The notes below the pieces were generated by a model, which did no database searches, was not told where the DNA came from, and saw nothing but the letters and a program-made list of their open reading frames with translations. From Heligmosomoides polygyrus polygyrus (Eukaryota > Nematoda > Chromadorea > Rhabditida > Heligmosomidae), in contig OX377206.1 of NCBI GenBank assembly GCA_947396885.1, forward strand, positions 87,665,960 through 87,729,959: DNA of 64,000 nt, given 5' to 3'. Positions 42,360 through 54,079 of this stretch are shown piece by piece. A program made the position numbers and the translations under genes. Each line of letters begins with the position of its first letter. The first letter of the stretch is position 1.

Positions 42360-42661
42360 AAGGATAAAGGATAAAGGATAAAGGACGGGCTTACTCCATC
42401 CTTTTTGGTATGCGCCACGCATTCTATTTCTACGATATGTCTTGTAAACGATTTGAATGTATATTTGGTCATGCAATGACTTGTGGCGGCCAGCCGATGG
42501 AAAAATCAGTGCTTTATCCTTTGCTAATGAGTGTCCAACCATTCACCGAACCCGAAAGAATGGAAGGATTGGTAGGCCTAGGCGGAGAATCCGAACCAAG
42601 AACCTGGTAGCGGGTGCCCGCCATAGAAAGCATGTCCACCGACTGCGCTACACGCGCCCCA
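42360..42661 (-). mobile_element. SINE-A, full length with 11-bp duplication
   Basis: The target duplication ACTTTTAGATA lies at 42349-42359 and 42662-42672. The tail has four AAAGGAT units. The body carries more changes than average. Confidence 0.95.
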
Positions 42662-42672
42662 ACTTTTAGATA

Positions 42673-43199
42673 CAGAAAGAAAAAAATGATCACTTTGCAA
42701 ACCATATAGGAAGGATCTATGGTGTGGTCTAATAAAGTCAAGATCATCTCTTTTGATCAGAATTTCCATCAAAAAGTCACATTCGTAGAGAGCGTTAAAA
42801 ATGACGCCGTCGTTTAAATATCCACAAAATTCTCAAAAAAAATATTTTTAAGTTCATCCTAAAGTGCTGACTGGATAGCATATGAAGAGACTCCGCGGCG
42901 CATTCGTACTTCTCCTCTCTTCGAGTGATTTAGATTGACATTGTAAACATTGTTAAAATACGAATAAAACTAGAAACAGCAAAGGTAGACAATAGAAGAA
43001 TCACGCCGCTATTCTCCACTTCGGTATACATTTGTATGACCCTTACACCATCAGTTATATAAAAACTGCAATGCCCTGAACGAGTGCATGGCGCAATCTC
43101 TCTATTGCGAAACATTTTCGTCTCAGAGCACAAGATAATGAACCTAAAGCCATTCTTTTAGCCAATGTGGTAGAAATTTTATGGTCATACTAAAGTTTA
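42673..43199. other. Unassigned stretch
   Basis: The phrase CGAGTGCATGGCGCAATC at about 43081 also occurs inside the Tc1-type element at 4901, which suggests a further old member here. No gene. Confidence 0.4.
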
Positions 43200-43982
43200 C
43201 GGATTTTTTTATAAGACATCTTATCTTGCGTAAGAGTTTTCTTATACAAAAATATTGAAAAGAAATGAGCATTTTACAAGGTATGTTCGACTTATGTATA
43301 CAAAATTTAAACAGGCATGGTATAATGAAGTCGAAATTATCTCTCCCTAAACAAAATTTATTTTTACTTCTTTATTATTAATTTTTAAACACCTTCGCAT
43401 AGATAAAATATACGATTGCTTTGCGTTCGTTAAAAAGTGGGGTTTCAGCTTCAGATACAAGTGTCCCATTTTGAAATAAAAAGGGTTCAGTTTAAAGCGA
43501 AAGGTGTACATTTCAAAGTGAAAAGCATATTTTGGAACATATTTTGACCATGGTTCAACAATTATTAAAATACATCTTATCTCGCGTAGGAGTTTTCTAT
43601 TGTAAAAAGACAGAAATGAAATAAATATTTTATAAGCCATGTTAGACTGTATAAGGTTTAAATAATCATTGTATAATGAAGTCAAAATTATCTCTCTCTC
43701 TCTCTAAAGAAAATTTGGTACATGTCGCGAAGGTGAGCAGCATTAGTAGGAGGAGAAGCGCGCTAGCCAATAATAACCAAGCAGAGCACAGACGGAACAA
43801 ACGCCAGCCGATCAGGGTGCAGACTGTATAAGCCCTCTCTGTATGGCACGATCTGATTGAATGGGGCATTCCCTTCTCCCAATGCTGCCCGTCTTCGCGA
43901 CATATACAGGTTTCCATTTTGAGACGAAAAGTGTACAGTTCGAAGTGACTTCGGAACTTATTCTGATCAAGGTTCGACGATT
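43200..43982. repeat. Direct duplications around a small TIR element
   Basis: About 43200-43345 recurs at 43560-43712 (CATCTTATCTTGCGTAAGAG, TATAATGAAGTCGAAATTA) and 43466-43562 recurs in part at 43913-43982 (CCATTTTGAGACGAAAAG). The copy at 43719-43904 of the TACATGTCGCG family sits between them. Confidence 0.65.
43719..43904. mobile_element. TACATGTCGCG-family element, copy 2
   Basis: Ends TACATGTCGCGAAGGTGAGC and the inverse GTCTTCGCGACATATA. Internal CCAATAATAACC and TGATTGAATGGG blocks recall copy 1. The 315-codon minus frame crossing it is not supported as a gene. Confidence 0.78.
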
Positions 43983-44719
43983 TGTTCGCCGATATATGTA
44001 CGTAGTGATGTCTTGCGCCCAGCCTACGGGCGAATTTATGACGGTCATTAATTACGCTGCATGAAAAGTGCACTTGCTTGAACAAATGCGAAGCGACACA
44101 TCGCATCACTGGGAGTGTTGCAGTCGGTGATCGAAAAGGAAAAACAGAAGAAAGAAAAAGGAAAGAGAGACGCGGAGGGGAGAAAGCGACGAGATCATAG
44201 AACGGTAGAAAAATGCTGCTGGCGTTATTAGTGTCTGCAGCGGAGAAGTGCAGCAGGAGCAGCAGCAGCAGCAGAGGCGGCGGCATCGGCAGTATGGCCG
44301 GCTGGCTGGTGGTTGTTGCTCCCCCTTGCATGCGTCGTGGTGGTATCGTCGTCGTCGTGCGCGCGCCCGCTCGCACTACGACGACCAGTTTTCTTGAAAA
44401 AATAATAAACATTTGGAGACACGAAATCCAGTTTTTTAGGACGCAACGCAACGCAATGCGACGCGACGCCGACACGGACGACGAGCGATCGAACAAACGA
44501 AAGAAGGAAGGAAGGAAGGAAGGAAGGAAGGAAGGAAGGAAGGAAACGACAGACAAGTTCTTACCAAGAATCCACAAACAACGAAAAGCACTGAGAAGCC
44601 GATGCCTGAACAAAAGTTCCTGCTATTTTCACTTTATGAATGTTCCCGATTCTCCCGAAGTTCTTTCCCTCACGACCGTATGGACACTTTAAGGTCCTCT
44701 TTCGTGGAAAAAGAACAAG
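43983..44719. other. GC-rich block with GAAG microsatellite
   Basis: AGCAGCAGCAGCAG near 44262 and GTCGTCGTCGTGCGCGCGCC near 44348 mark a GC-rich patch; nine GAAG units run at about 44507-44543. No gene recognised. Confidence 0.45.
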
Positions 44720-44919
44720 TACATGTCGCGGACATGGGCAGCATTGAGAAGTGTGAACGCGCTGCCCAATCAGGCCATATCGGATGGGCGTTCTACTGAA
44801 AGAAGAGGGGTATGCGGTCTGCAGTGTGATTGGCTGGCGTGTGTTCAGTTGGTGCACTGCCTAGCTATGATTGGCTGGCGCGCCTCCAACCCCCTATGCT
44901 GCCCATCTTCGCGACATGT
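44720..44919. mobile_element. TACATGTCGCG-family element, copy 3
   Basis: Ends TACATGTCGCGGACATGGGC and the inverse CCATCTTCGCGACATG, with GATTGGCTGGCG twice inside. Confidence 0.78.
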
Positions 44920-44944
44920 TTCTACAATTGATTTTGAACAAAGA

Positions 44945-45229
44945 GTAAAGGATAAAGAACGGTGTTACTCAATTTTTTTGGGATGTGTCACGCATTCTAC
45001 TTCTATGAGATGTCGTGGAGGCGATTTGGAAACGTAATTGACCAAACAATGACTTGCGGTAGCCAGCCTATGAATAAGTTAACGCTTTATCTTTCCCAGA
45101 GAAGTCTAGTACCAATTCACCAACCCTATAGGGATGGAAGGCTTGTTTGGCTTGGGCGGAAAATCCGAACCAAGAACCTGGTATCGGGTGCACGCGACAG
45201 CCGACACCTCCTCCGACTGCGCTACACAT
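44945..45229 (-). mobile_element. SINE-A, full length
   Basis: GTAAAGGATAAAGAACGG at left, complete body, CTCCTCCGACTGCGCTACAC at right. A plus-oriented 3' scrap follows at 45233-45285. Confidence 0.9.
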
Positions 45230-45285
45230 ATTGCCTTCACGACAACTAGTAAAATTGGAACCCGTGTCGCATCCCGAACAAAGAT

Positions 45286-45807
45286 GAAAGAAAATTATTA
45301 GAATTAATGATTTTTCTTTATAGCTTTGTCACAGAATAAAAAAAGAACAAGAAACTAAAGGTCTATCGGGCTCGGGTGGAGGCTTGAAGGGTCTTCTCTA
45401 ACTTGACTGATGTGTAGGCATACCAGACAGACTTATACATATTTAATTTTTTCAAATTTTGAGACAGTCTCCAGGGGACAAATCCCACGGTGAAATAGTG
45501 GATTTCGACAGCTCATGAGCTGTAGCAGCCCATGTAGTCGTTGTAAGAAATCTATTTCCGTTGATTTGCGTAAATTTGAGGAGCGCAATAATTTTTAAAA
45601 TGAATAGGATGAAAGAATATACATTAACAAGGTTATGATCAATACCAGTCGATAGTTAGGGGTGACTACTGTACTCCCCGACAACCACTGGAAAGGCTCT
45701 TAGGAAGCCGATAGTGACGACGCGTACGCTGGAATAGGTCTAGCGCACCAATACTTGGTGAACAGCCTGAAGCGGCCTTGTTTCATCAGACGGCTTTGAT
45801 AATATGG
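45286..45807. other. Unassigned stretch
   Basis: No gene or repeat recognised. Confidence 0.45.
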
Positions 45808-46078
45808 CGGCCAGTGGTAGCGCAGTCGGAAGAAGTGCCGACTTCCATTTGCACCCAGATCAAAGTTGAAGGTTCAGATACCGTCCAGGCCAAGCAAGGC
45901 TTCCACCATTCGAGCTCGGTGCCAGACTTGTCTGGGACGGATAAACCACCGACTTCTCCTTCAGCTGATCACCGCAAGGCGTTGGGCGACGGACGAATCA
46001 TTCAAGATCACGCAAAAGTAGAATGTGTGGCGCATCCGAGAGACGGACCGAATAACGCTGATCGTTGTATTCCATTAT
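45808..46078 (+). mobile_element. SINE-A-like, divergent
   Basis: Box A TAGCGCAGTCGGAAG, box B-like GGTTCAGATACCG, body with GCCAGACTTGTCTGGGA and AATGTGTGGCGCATCC. Confidence 0.75.
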
Positions 46079-47407
46079 TTCTCTTTATGAACACTCGAAT
46101 TCAGACGTCGAAAATAGGAAGAGACATGGATCAGAATTAATACATGGATTGGAGGTATAGCAGTGAAGTGAAGAGGAGCGCAGCGGTCCAGAAGATGAAT
46201 AAGAATAGGTTGAAGAGTGATCGATATCATCATCAGATTAGTAATAGTTAGCACGACAGTATGGAGCGTTGAAACAACAAGCGTGGCGTGCTCTCTGCCT
46301 GCTAACAATGGGTATAGGCATTCAGCGAGAAGTGAGACAGACACTGCAAGTGAAAGGGCGCGCGCTCGATGAATGCGAGAGATATCACGAGAGAACGACG
46401 ATAGAATGTGAAATTGTCGTCGTCGTCATCGTCGTGGCCGACTACGAGGGAGACGACGCGGAAGGCGAAAGTGTTGCAAAAGGGCGACGACAACGACAAC
46501 GACGACGACGACGATGACGACGACTACGGCCGCGACCACGACGACCACGACGATGTGCATGGAACAGGCAGCAGCGAGGTGTTAACGACTGAACAGCGTG
46601 GTGAAGAGCTGACGATCTGTCTGGTGGCGTCCGCAACAGGAGGGATTGACGGAAATTCTGAGGAAGACTTCAGCAGACAGCCAACAGAAAATGAACGTCA
46701 CCGTCCATGGGCCGGATTCATCAACGGCTTACAAAGATTTAACCTGAGAAACGCGAATTAACGCGGCTTATCAACAGGCAATATGGTCAAATGTTGGCGT
46801 TATCAGAATTTTCGGCTGTAATTTCTCCGTTAAATTACTGTAAGTCGCTGATGAATCTGGCCCCAGGTAGAAAAGCCACAGCCTGCCCCCCTCCCCCATA
46901 ACACTTATTGCGTCGAAATTTTACTTGATTTATCTAAACAGATTAATTTCTTCCAATAACAAACTATCTCATACCATCTTCACGTCAAATTGGGCCTTTC
47001 TCCAAGCGTACTGGACAATTTCTACACACAACTATTCACTCTTGAAAGCAGGCTGTGAACAGCTTCCAAACCAAAAGGAACCTCGTAAATTAAATCCTTT
47101 CACATTAGGCTTCAATTAAATTCTTTCAAACTAGGCAAGTCACTCAGTGACAAACTGAAAATAAATTTTCCATTTTAGACAATTTATCATGACTTTTTTT
47201 GAATTTTTAAAAAATTCACTTGCCCTGAAAAATTAATACAGTGTTCAAAACTTTATAGAATTTAATTCTTTTAAGTTCGAAATTGGAGGAGCCAATGATC
47301 TTAAGGAACTTAATTATTCCACCTGCAAAAAAAAAACAATTTAGGTTCTTGCTGTTGTTTTATTGTGATCAAAATTCTCAATCAATATTGCGGAATTACT
47401 TTAGATC
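46079..47407. other. Unassigned stretch with GAC microsatellite
   Basis: GACGACGACGACGATGACG lies at about 46500. A plus frame of 117 codons (46408-46761) encodes an Asp-rich low-complexity run and no domain; it is not called as a gene. The right part (46900-47350) is AT-rich. Confidence 0.4.
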
Positions 47408-47515
47408 AAACAGCACCAGTGGAGCGATGGCGTAATATCGGAAAGCAAAGGATGCGAATTCGGATTCCGCCTCGCACAAGAGTTTGATCACAGCAAAGCA
47501 TCTATGTATATAACA
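47408..47515 (+). mobile_element. SINE-B, degenerate
   Basis: GTGGAGCGATGGCGTAAT head, CGGATTCCGCC box B-like, then AAGAGTTTGATCACAGCAAA. Confidence 0.65.
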
Positions 47516-47830
47516 GCATAAGAGCTCTATAACAGTCGTTCCACGCTCAAACAATTGTGCAAACATTGTTTTCCTCTTATTTTAACACGCGAAAAAACAG
47601 AAGTATCCGGTGTTTCGTAAGAAGAGATTGCGCACTGCGCTCAGCTACCACGTCACGATTTTCATTTTTCTAGCGGGAAAAATTTCGTTTATGAATAGTT
47701 ACCAAAATTTTCAAGTAAACAGCATCCACGCTATCAATAAGATAAACGCAGTGCCGTGGTGTGGGAGCGCATGACACGATCTCTTCTTACAGTACGCGCT
47801 CAAATTTCAGCAATGTATATGTGTGAGAAA

Positions 47831-48052
47831 CAGTTATGCTCGAATGGCCTATTGAAATAGACAGTCAAATGATTTTCATTCGAATTTGAACCATCAAATT
47901 CGAATATTCCAAAAATCGCTCTTTTCGAATGTGCTCGAAGTCGTATGTTAGGAAACACCGCGTTCTTTGAATATATTCGAATTCGAATGTTCGACATTTG
48001 TGAGCATTCGAAACCATTCGAACATTCGAAAAAATTTCGAGAGCACAACTAT
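47831..48052 (-). mobile_element. TTCGAA-rich element, copy 1
   Basis: About 220 bp dense in TTCGAA/GAATATTCG, ending GAGCACAACTAT at right and a decayed inverse at left. It matches the reverse complement of 48782-49001. Confidence 0.75.
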
Positions 48053-48455
48053 AGTGTGAGTGCCTGTCGCGGTGACTTAACACTAATATGTAGTAATCGA
48101 TTAATTCTTTCACGACACGCGCGATTTTCACGTGACTGCCGCCTGAGACAGCGCGCCTTTTTTTGGATTTATCAGCGCGTATTTATTATTATTTTGAGAT
48201 GTGAAAAAAACAGTAACCAAAGTTTTTGAAGTTTCCCGTGGACCACCTTGACCGCAGATATTAGTGGACTCAGTGATTAATATTGTACTATCAAATGTTT
48301 GATAACTTTCCATGGAATACTATTTTTGTGCGGTGTCCCGCGACGTCGTCGGACAATGCCCCACGCGATAACAAAAGTGTCCGACGATATCGTCAGACAA
48401 TGTCATGAAAGAGTTAAAATGGTCAAAGGTAAACAAGCTCACGATCATCTGAAAG

Positions 48456-48741
48456 GCGCGGGCAGCGCAGTAGGAGGAGGCGCTCGCTTGCACTCTGAAT
48501 CGATTCACTTGATTCGGATTTCTGGCCCAGGCCAACCAAGCCTTCCATCCCTCCGGGGTCGGTGAATTGGTGCCAGACTACATAGTCTGGGAAGGATAAA
48601 ACGCTGACTTGTTCATCGGCTGGCCACCATAAGTCATTATAAGAGCCAAACACGAGCTCAAGCTGCTTCCACGATATCTGACAGAAGTAGGATGCACGGC
48701 GCATGCCAAAAAGGATTGATTGACACCATTCTTTATCTCAT
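48456..48741 (+). mobile_element. SINE-A, full length
   Basis: GGCGCGGGCAGCGCAGTAGG head; box B is eroded (GATTCGGATTTCTGGCC); complete body and a short TTCTTTATC tail. Confidence 0.88.
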
Positions 48742-48781
48742 GTGTGCATGTGTTTGTATTTCTGTATGTATGTATGTATTA

Positions 48782-49001
48782 TAGTTGTGCTCTCGATTTT
48801 CTTCGAATATTCGAATGGTTTCAGATGCTCACACATTCCGAATGTTAGAATTCGAATATATTCGAAGAACGCGGTTTTTCTTAACATTCGACTTCGAGCA
48901 CATTCGAAAAGAGCGATTTTTTGAATAGTCGAATTCGATGGTTCAAATTCGAATGAAAATCATTCGAACTCCTAGTCGAGTAGGTCAATCGAGCACAACT
49001 A
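48782..49001 (+). mobile_element. TTCGAA-rich element, copy 2
   Basis: TAGTTGTGCTCTCGA at left and TCGAGCACAACTA at right are inverted ends. The body carries ATTCGAATATATTCGAAG. Related: 47831-48052 and the longer 60993-61505. Confidence 0.8.
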
Positions 49002-49026
49002 CAATATGTATGTAAGTATGTATGTA

Positions 49027-49998
49027 TTGGGTTGTCCCATAAGTCCCGCCGTTTTTTTTCAACGATTCACTGCAGATTTCGCAGGCGGTCTTTTGCATAG
49101 CACTGCACAGCTTTCGAAAGAGAATGATTTGCTCTATCAGAAAATGTATTGCATTTCTTTTTTCATCCTGAATTTTGTCAATTTTTAGGTCGTTGAAGTG
49201 AAAAGTGAAAAAGTGAAAAAGTAGCCATTTGCGCACTTGTTCTCTCCGCTTAGGTTTAGAATTTTTTGCGCAGTTTTTTATAGCATTAGGAAGACAATGT
49301 TCTGTACTATAAGAATGTGTGTTGGTCCTATTTGCTCACTTGTCCTTTATTGACTTTTAGGCCATCAAATTGGGAATTCCGACTTTTCCGTCCGAATTTT
49401 TACCAAAACTCCGGTTCTGTGGTTGGACTTTTTTGCTTGGTATTATATGTCGTTTGAAAGAGGATGTCTTGCTCAGTAAGAATTTGTGTCGTGTTTAGTG
49501 GCTCACGCTGATTTCTGTCGAATATCAACAACTGAAGAAGGAGAAGGAGTTGTTGGTGAAGACGATTTTTCTCTTTTTGGCATTTTGTTGATATTCAATA
49601 GAAATCAATAAACGCGACAAACATTCTTATAGGGCAAGACATTCTCTTTCGAATGACATATTACACCAACCCAAAAAGTCCAACCGCAGAGCAGGAGCTG
49701 TCGGCAAAAATAACGATCCTCCTTCGGACGTCCCGATTTGATGACCTAAAAATCAATAAAGGACAAATGAGCAAATAGCACTAACACAAATTCTTGTATT
49801 AAAGAACATTGTCTTCCAAATTCTATAAAAAACTGCGCAAAAAATTAGAAACCTAAGCGGAGAGAACAAGTGCGCAAATGGCTACTTTTTCATTTTTTCA
49901 CTTTTCACTTCAACGACCTAAAAATTGACAAAATTCATGATGAAAAAAGAAATGCAATACGTTAAAAAAAACCGGCGGGGACTTATGGGACAACCTAA
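49027..49998. mobile_element. Palindromic mariner-type MITE, copy 1
   Basis: Ends TTGGGTTGTCCCATAAGTCC and the inverse of TTAGGTTGTCCCATAAGTCC, flanked by TA. The two halves are near-perfect reverse complements meeting at about 49513, so a transcript could fold into a hairpin of about 480 bp. No transposase frame. Copies at 55492-56562 and 62982 onwards. Confidence 0.92.
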
Positions 49999-50009
49999 TA
50001 TGTATGTGC

Positions 50010-50040
<31 letters not shown>

Positions 50041-50220
50041 CGTATGTATGTATGTATGGTATGGTATGTATGTATGTATGTATGTGTGCATGTATGTATG
50101 TATGTATGTATGTATGTATGTGTGCATGTATGTATGTATGTATGTATGTATGCATGTGTGCATGTATGCATGTATGTATATGTATGTATGTGTATGTGTA
50201 TGTGTATGTGTATGTGTTGT
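49999..50220. repeat. TATG/CATA microsatellite
   Basis: About 220 bp of TATG units with TGCATG interruptions, turning to TGTATG and TGTG at the right. All long frames here come from the repeat. Confidence 0.95.
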
Positions 50221-50439
50221 GTGTTATGTGTGAATGTGCGCGATCGGGGACGTTGTGTGTACGTTGCCGGGCGGAGAATTCGCATCCCCGAAAACGACGA
50301 CGAGCCGTCCGTGCGCCTGGCCAACGAAATGTGCGTGTGTGTGTGTGTTTCATAAACTACAAATCTCGGTCGCGCGTGCGCGCCGGACACCACCACCACC
50401 ACCATCCAACCGAATCAGGAGCACTAAACCGGCGTCCGT

Positions 50440-50500
50440 CACCGCCAACGCCAACGCCAACGCCAACGCCAACGCCAACGCCAACGCCAACGCCAGCGTT
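50440..50500. repeat. GCCAAC hexanucleotide repeat
   Basis: About nine CGCCAA units in a row. In a plus frame it reads Asn-Ala repeats, but no gene around it is supported. Confidence 0.9.
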
Positions 50501-50969
50501 GTCGAAGTAAGTGAAGCGAAAGCAAAACACTCTGTAGACTACTGGATAACCACGCGTGCCCACAGCTAGTGATAATGCCACCCGTATCCTTTGCATTCTT
50601 CAGCTGCTTGACATTTGAAGAAACATTTAAGGACACAGCGGCAACGTCGGCCTATCGCACAGAGTGCCTCATTCTCTAGAAATGTCAGAAGAGATAAGCG
50701 AGCCGCAGACTAATCAGCGTGGACATACACAAAAGACCTCAAACTCGACACCTTACGAAGTAAAAATTGACTACTTTCAGCACATATCGGATATCGGCCC
50801 GAACGGGTGCAGGAGGCGTGGCAAGATGACGTCCTAGCCAATCAGGGCAGAGCCGGTGACACGATACGCTGTTTAATGTGAATGTTCGTAAATCTTTCAT
50901 TCTTTCGGTTATGGGGAAGTTTCCAAGCTCGTTAAGAGTGCTGATGAACTAAAAAATTTCACTGTGTCA
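50501..50969. other. Unassigned stretch
   Basis: No gene or repeat recognised. Confidence 0.45.
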
Positions 50970-51140
50970 TGGCGCCCTGTAATGGCCAAATGCGTACGTT
51001 GCCAGACGATTTTGGTGCTATTTCACCGTCCCAGAAGCGTGGAAGGCTTGATTGGCTTGGGCGAGGAATCCCAACTAAGAAACTCGATTCAGGGTGCAGA
51101 CTACAGCCGACGCTTCTTTCGACTGCGCTACCACGCGCCC
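50970..51140 (-). mobile_element. SINE-A head half
   Basis: CCAGACGATTTTGGTGC to CGACTGCGCTACCACGCGCC; the 3' body is missing. Confidence 0.75.
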
Positions 51141-51361
51141 ATTGTAAATTCCACCCATTTTTTTATCACCTGGTTCCAATTAAAAGAACGTCACGATTTC
51201 TCCAAAGGATCTAGAAAGAAATGAGAAAGTCGATATCAATCGATAGCAGTAAAAGCGCAGAACGTGTGGAGAGCAGTCGGAGGAGGTACCGGCTGTCGTG
51301 TGCACTCAATACCAGGTTTCTGGTTCGGATTTCCCGCACAGGCTAACAAACCCTTCCAGCC

Positions 51362-51893
<532 letters not shown>

Positions 51894-52081
51894 CTTCCAG
51901 CCCCCGGAGTCGATGAATCACCACACTTGTCTGGGAAAGATAAAGCACCGACTTGTTCGTCGGCTGGCTGCCGCAAGTCATTGTATGGCCAAATACGCGT
52001 TCAAATTGTCTCCACGACATCCCGCAGAAGTAGAATGACTGGCGCATCCCAAAGAGGAATGAGTAACGCCGTCCTTTATCG

Positions 52082-52800
52082 TTTTGTCATTTGAGTAGAA
52101 GCGCCATCAAATAGTTTATAGAGAAGGAAAACGAGCGGTGTTTGATCACGTCAGAGATAGCTAGCACATATCATGCAACACAATATTTCGTAACGTTTGT
52201 TCACTACAGTAAACTTTGTCGAACGAGGAAGGCTTTTTTCCGAATCTCTCCTGAAGCGATCCTTAGCAAGATGGCATTTTGTCGCTTCAGGTGCGCCAGG
52301 CATGTCGCTCTCTTTTTTAATTTTTAAACATTTGTCGAAAAATGAAACGCCTCTCTTTTACAAATTTGTCCTTAAGTGTACTTTTCGCTATGTTACGCTC
52401 GCATGCGTACGAGTGCTTCATCTCAGAAACTAACTGAAGAAAAGAAAGAGAAAAAACTACAAAACAAATAGAGAACATCCATGTCGGGCTACAGCTTGTG
52501 TAGGCTTGGAAGCTTCTCTCCGAAACGGCGCCGCCATCTGAGTCGATCTTTGGTGTCATATTTCAAGCCTTTCAAATAAATGACCTAACAACTCTATTAA
52601 TGAAAACAAAATGAAAATAAAAACTGTAATAATAATCTGAAATAATAACAAAATCGAATAAAAAAAAACAAAAACGTAAAACTATTTCTCTTCTTCTGCC
52701 GTTCAATTTTTCTAGTTTTTAAAAATATTTCCGACATAATTACACTAGTTTCTGGTTCGATGTGTATACCGTGTCTTATCAATAGCGCTGACAAGAATAC
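52082..52800. other. Unassigned stretch
   Basis: AT-rich in the right half, no gene supported. Confidence 0.45.
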
Positions 52801-53093
52801 GGATAAAGGATAAAGGACGTTGCATATTAATCCTTTTTAGGTTGCGCCACGCATTCTACTTCTTCTTGATATCGTGGAGGTGATTTGAATACGCATTTGG
52901 CCTTACAGTGACTTGTAGTGGCCAGTCGATGAACAACGCACTCAATACCCCAAGCAACTCCGGTGATTCATCGACTTCGGGGGATGGAGAGCTTTGTTGG
53001 CCTGGGAGGTAAATCCGAACCGGAAACCTGGTATTGAGTGCACGTGACAGCCGGCACCTCCTCCGACTGCGCTACACGCGCCCAGAAAACGGA
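52801..53093 (-). mobile_element. SINE-A, full length
   Basis: GGATAAAGGATAAAGGACG tail, body and CGACTGCGCTACACGCGCCC. No clear duplication. Confidence 0.9.
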
Positions 53094-53259
53094 GATAATC
53101 AAGAAGGAACATACGTAGTCATGCCACGTCTAAAGGCATGCGCACACAGTGAGCAGAAAGAGTCTGCAAGGACTGCGAATGCGGTGATTTCAGGAGCATG
53201 GATAGAAGTTCCTAAATCATTTGTAGTTGATATAAAATATTTTTTGTTCAAATTCTAAT

Positions 53260-53940
53260 TGCTAGGAAAGTGCACTTTTTGCACAGTCTAAAGCACTTTC
53301 ATCTTTCTGTTTCTCGATAGTAAAAAAGTGACGCCTAAATGCTGTTCGTTGTTGTTTGAAGACAAATTTTCGCTCTATTCCGCGTGTAGATGAACGTAAA
53401 GAAATTATGAAAAAATTTGTTAACAGTTATTAGTTAATGCAAATTATTTTTGTTCGTCAAATTGTGGGGCGCGTGGAGCGCAGTAGGAGGAGGCGCCGGC
53501 TGTCGCCTGTACCCGATACCAGGTTCCTGGTTCGGATTTCCCGCCTAGGCCAACCAAGCCTTCCATCCCTCCGGAGTCGGTGAATTGGTACCAGACTTGT
53601 CTGGGAAGCATAAAGCGCTGACTTGTTCATCGGTTGGCCACCGGAAGTCATTGTATGGCCAAATACGCATTCAACTCGCTCCCACGACATTCAGTAGGGT
53701 AGAATGCGTGGCGCACCCCAAAGGGAATTGAATAACGCCGTCCTTATCCTTTATCCTTTATCCCTTTATCGTCAAATTGCCAGGAACTTGCACCTTTTTA
53801 CCTAATCTGGAGCACTCCGATCTCGTTGGAAGAAGCGAAAAACTGGCCTAATTGTTGATCGTTATTGTTTGAAGGCCAATTTTCGCTCAAGTTCCCGTGT
53901 ACGCGAATATGTAAAAGTGAAAAAATTATGAAAAAAATTA
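53260..53940 (+). repeat. 170-bp duplicated sequence on both sides of a SINE
   Basis: About 53260-53425 and 53780-53940 are related (TTTGAAGRCMAATTTTCGCTC, then AAATTATGAAAAAA), separated by the SINE-A at 53465-53769. It may be a tandem duplication older than the SINE. Confidence 0.6.
53465..53769 (+). mobile_element. SINE-A, full length with 10-bp duplication
   Basis: The target duplication CGTCAAATTG is at 53455-53464 and 53770-53779. The tail TTATCCTTTATCCTTTATCC is intact, as are box A (GAGCGCAGTAGG) and box B. Confidence 0.97.
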
Positions 53941-53941
53941 A

Positions 53942-54079
53942 TCGTCATTCAAAGGGAGTGATAAAGTTTCAAAGAAGCAGCATAGAAGCCGCATGGAACA
54001 ACAGGAGCGTATTCGTGAGGAGGTACAATACTTTGACGATCTCGCCCCGCAAGAGGAAGGTGTATCTGTATTTATTTAG
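53942..54079 (+). CDS. Possible terminal exon or gene relic
   Basis: A 45-codon frame reads KQHRSRMEQQERIREEVQYF then DDLAPQEEGVSVFI and TAG. Its composition (charged, acidic end, even amino-acid use) is more protein-like than most frames nearby. A stop codon lies directly upstream, so it would need splicing at a 3' site such as CAAAG. I do not recognise it, and it may be chance. Confidence 0.25.
   Translation, partial: SSFKGSDKVSKKQHRSRMEQQERIREEVQYFDDLAPQEEGVSVFI

Noticed and set aside
43666..44613. 315-codon minus-strand frame
   Set aside because: It crosses a TACATGTCGCG-family element, a GAAG microsatellite and CAG/GTC repeats. Poly-Leu and poly-Ser/Pro runs come from simple sequence; there is no domain and no splice logic.
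46408..46761. 117-codon Asp-rich plus-strand frame
   Set aside because: The Asp run is a GAC microsatellite and the remainder has no known motif. It could be real, but the sequence alone gives no support.
49999..50500. CRISPR array or other spaced-repeat system
   Set aside because: These are continuous simple repeats without unique spacers, in a eukaryotic context.
50004..50510. 168-codon plus-strand frame at the TATG array
   Set aside because: It reads Met-Tyr-Val-Cys repeats from the microsatellite, then Asn-Ala or Pro-Thr from GCCAAC units. No independent support.
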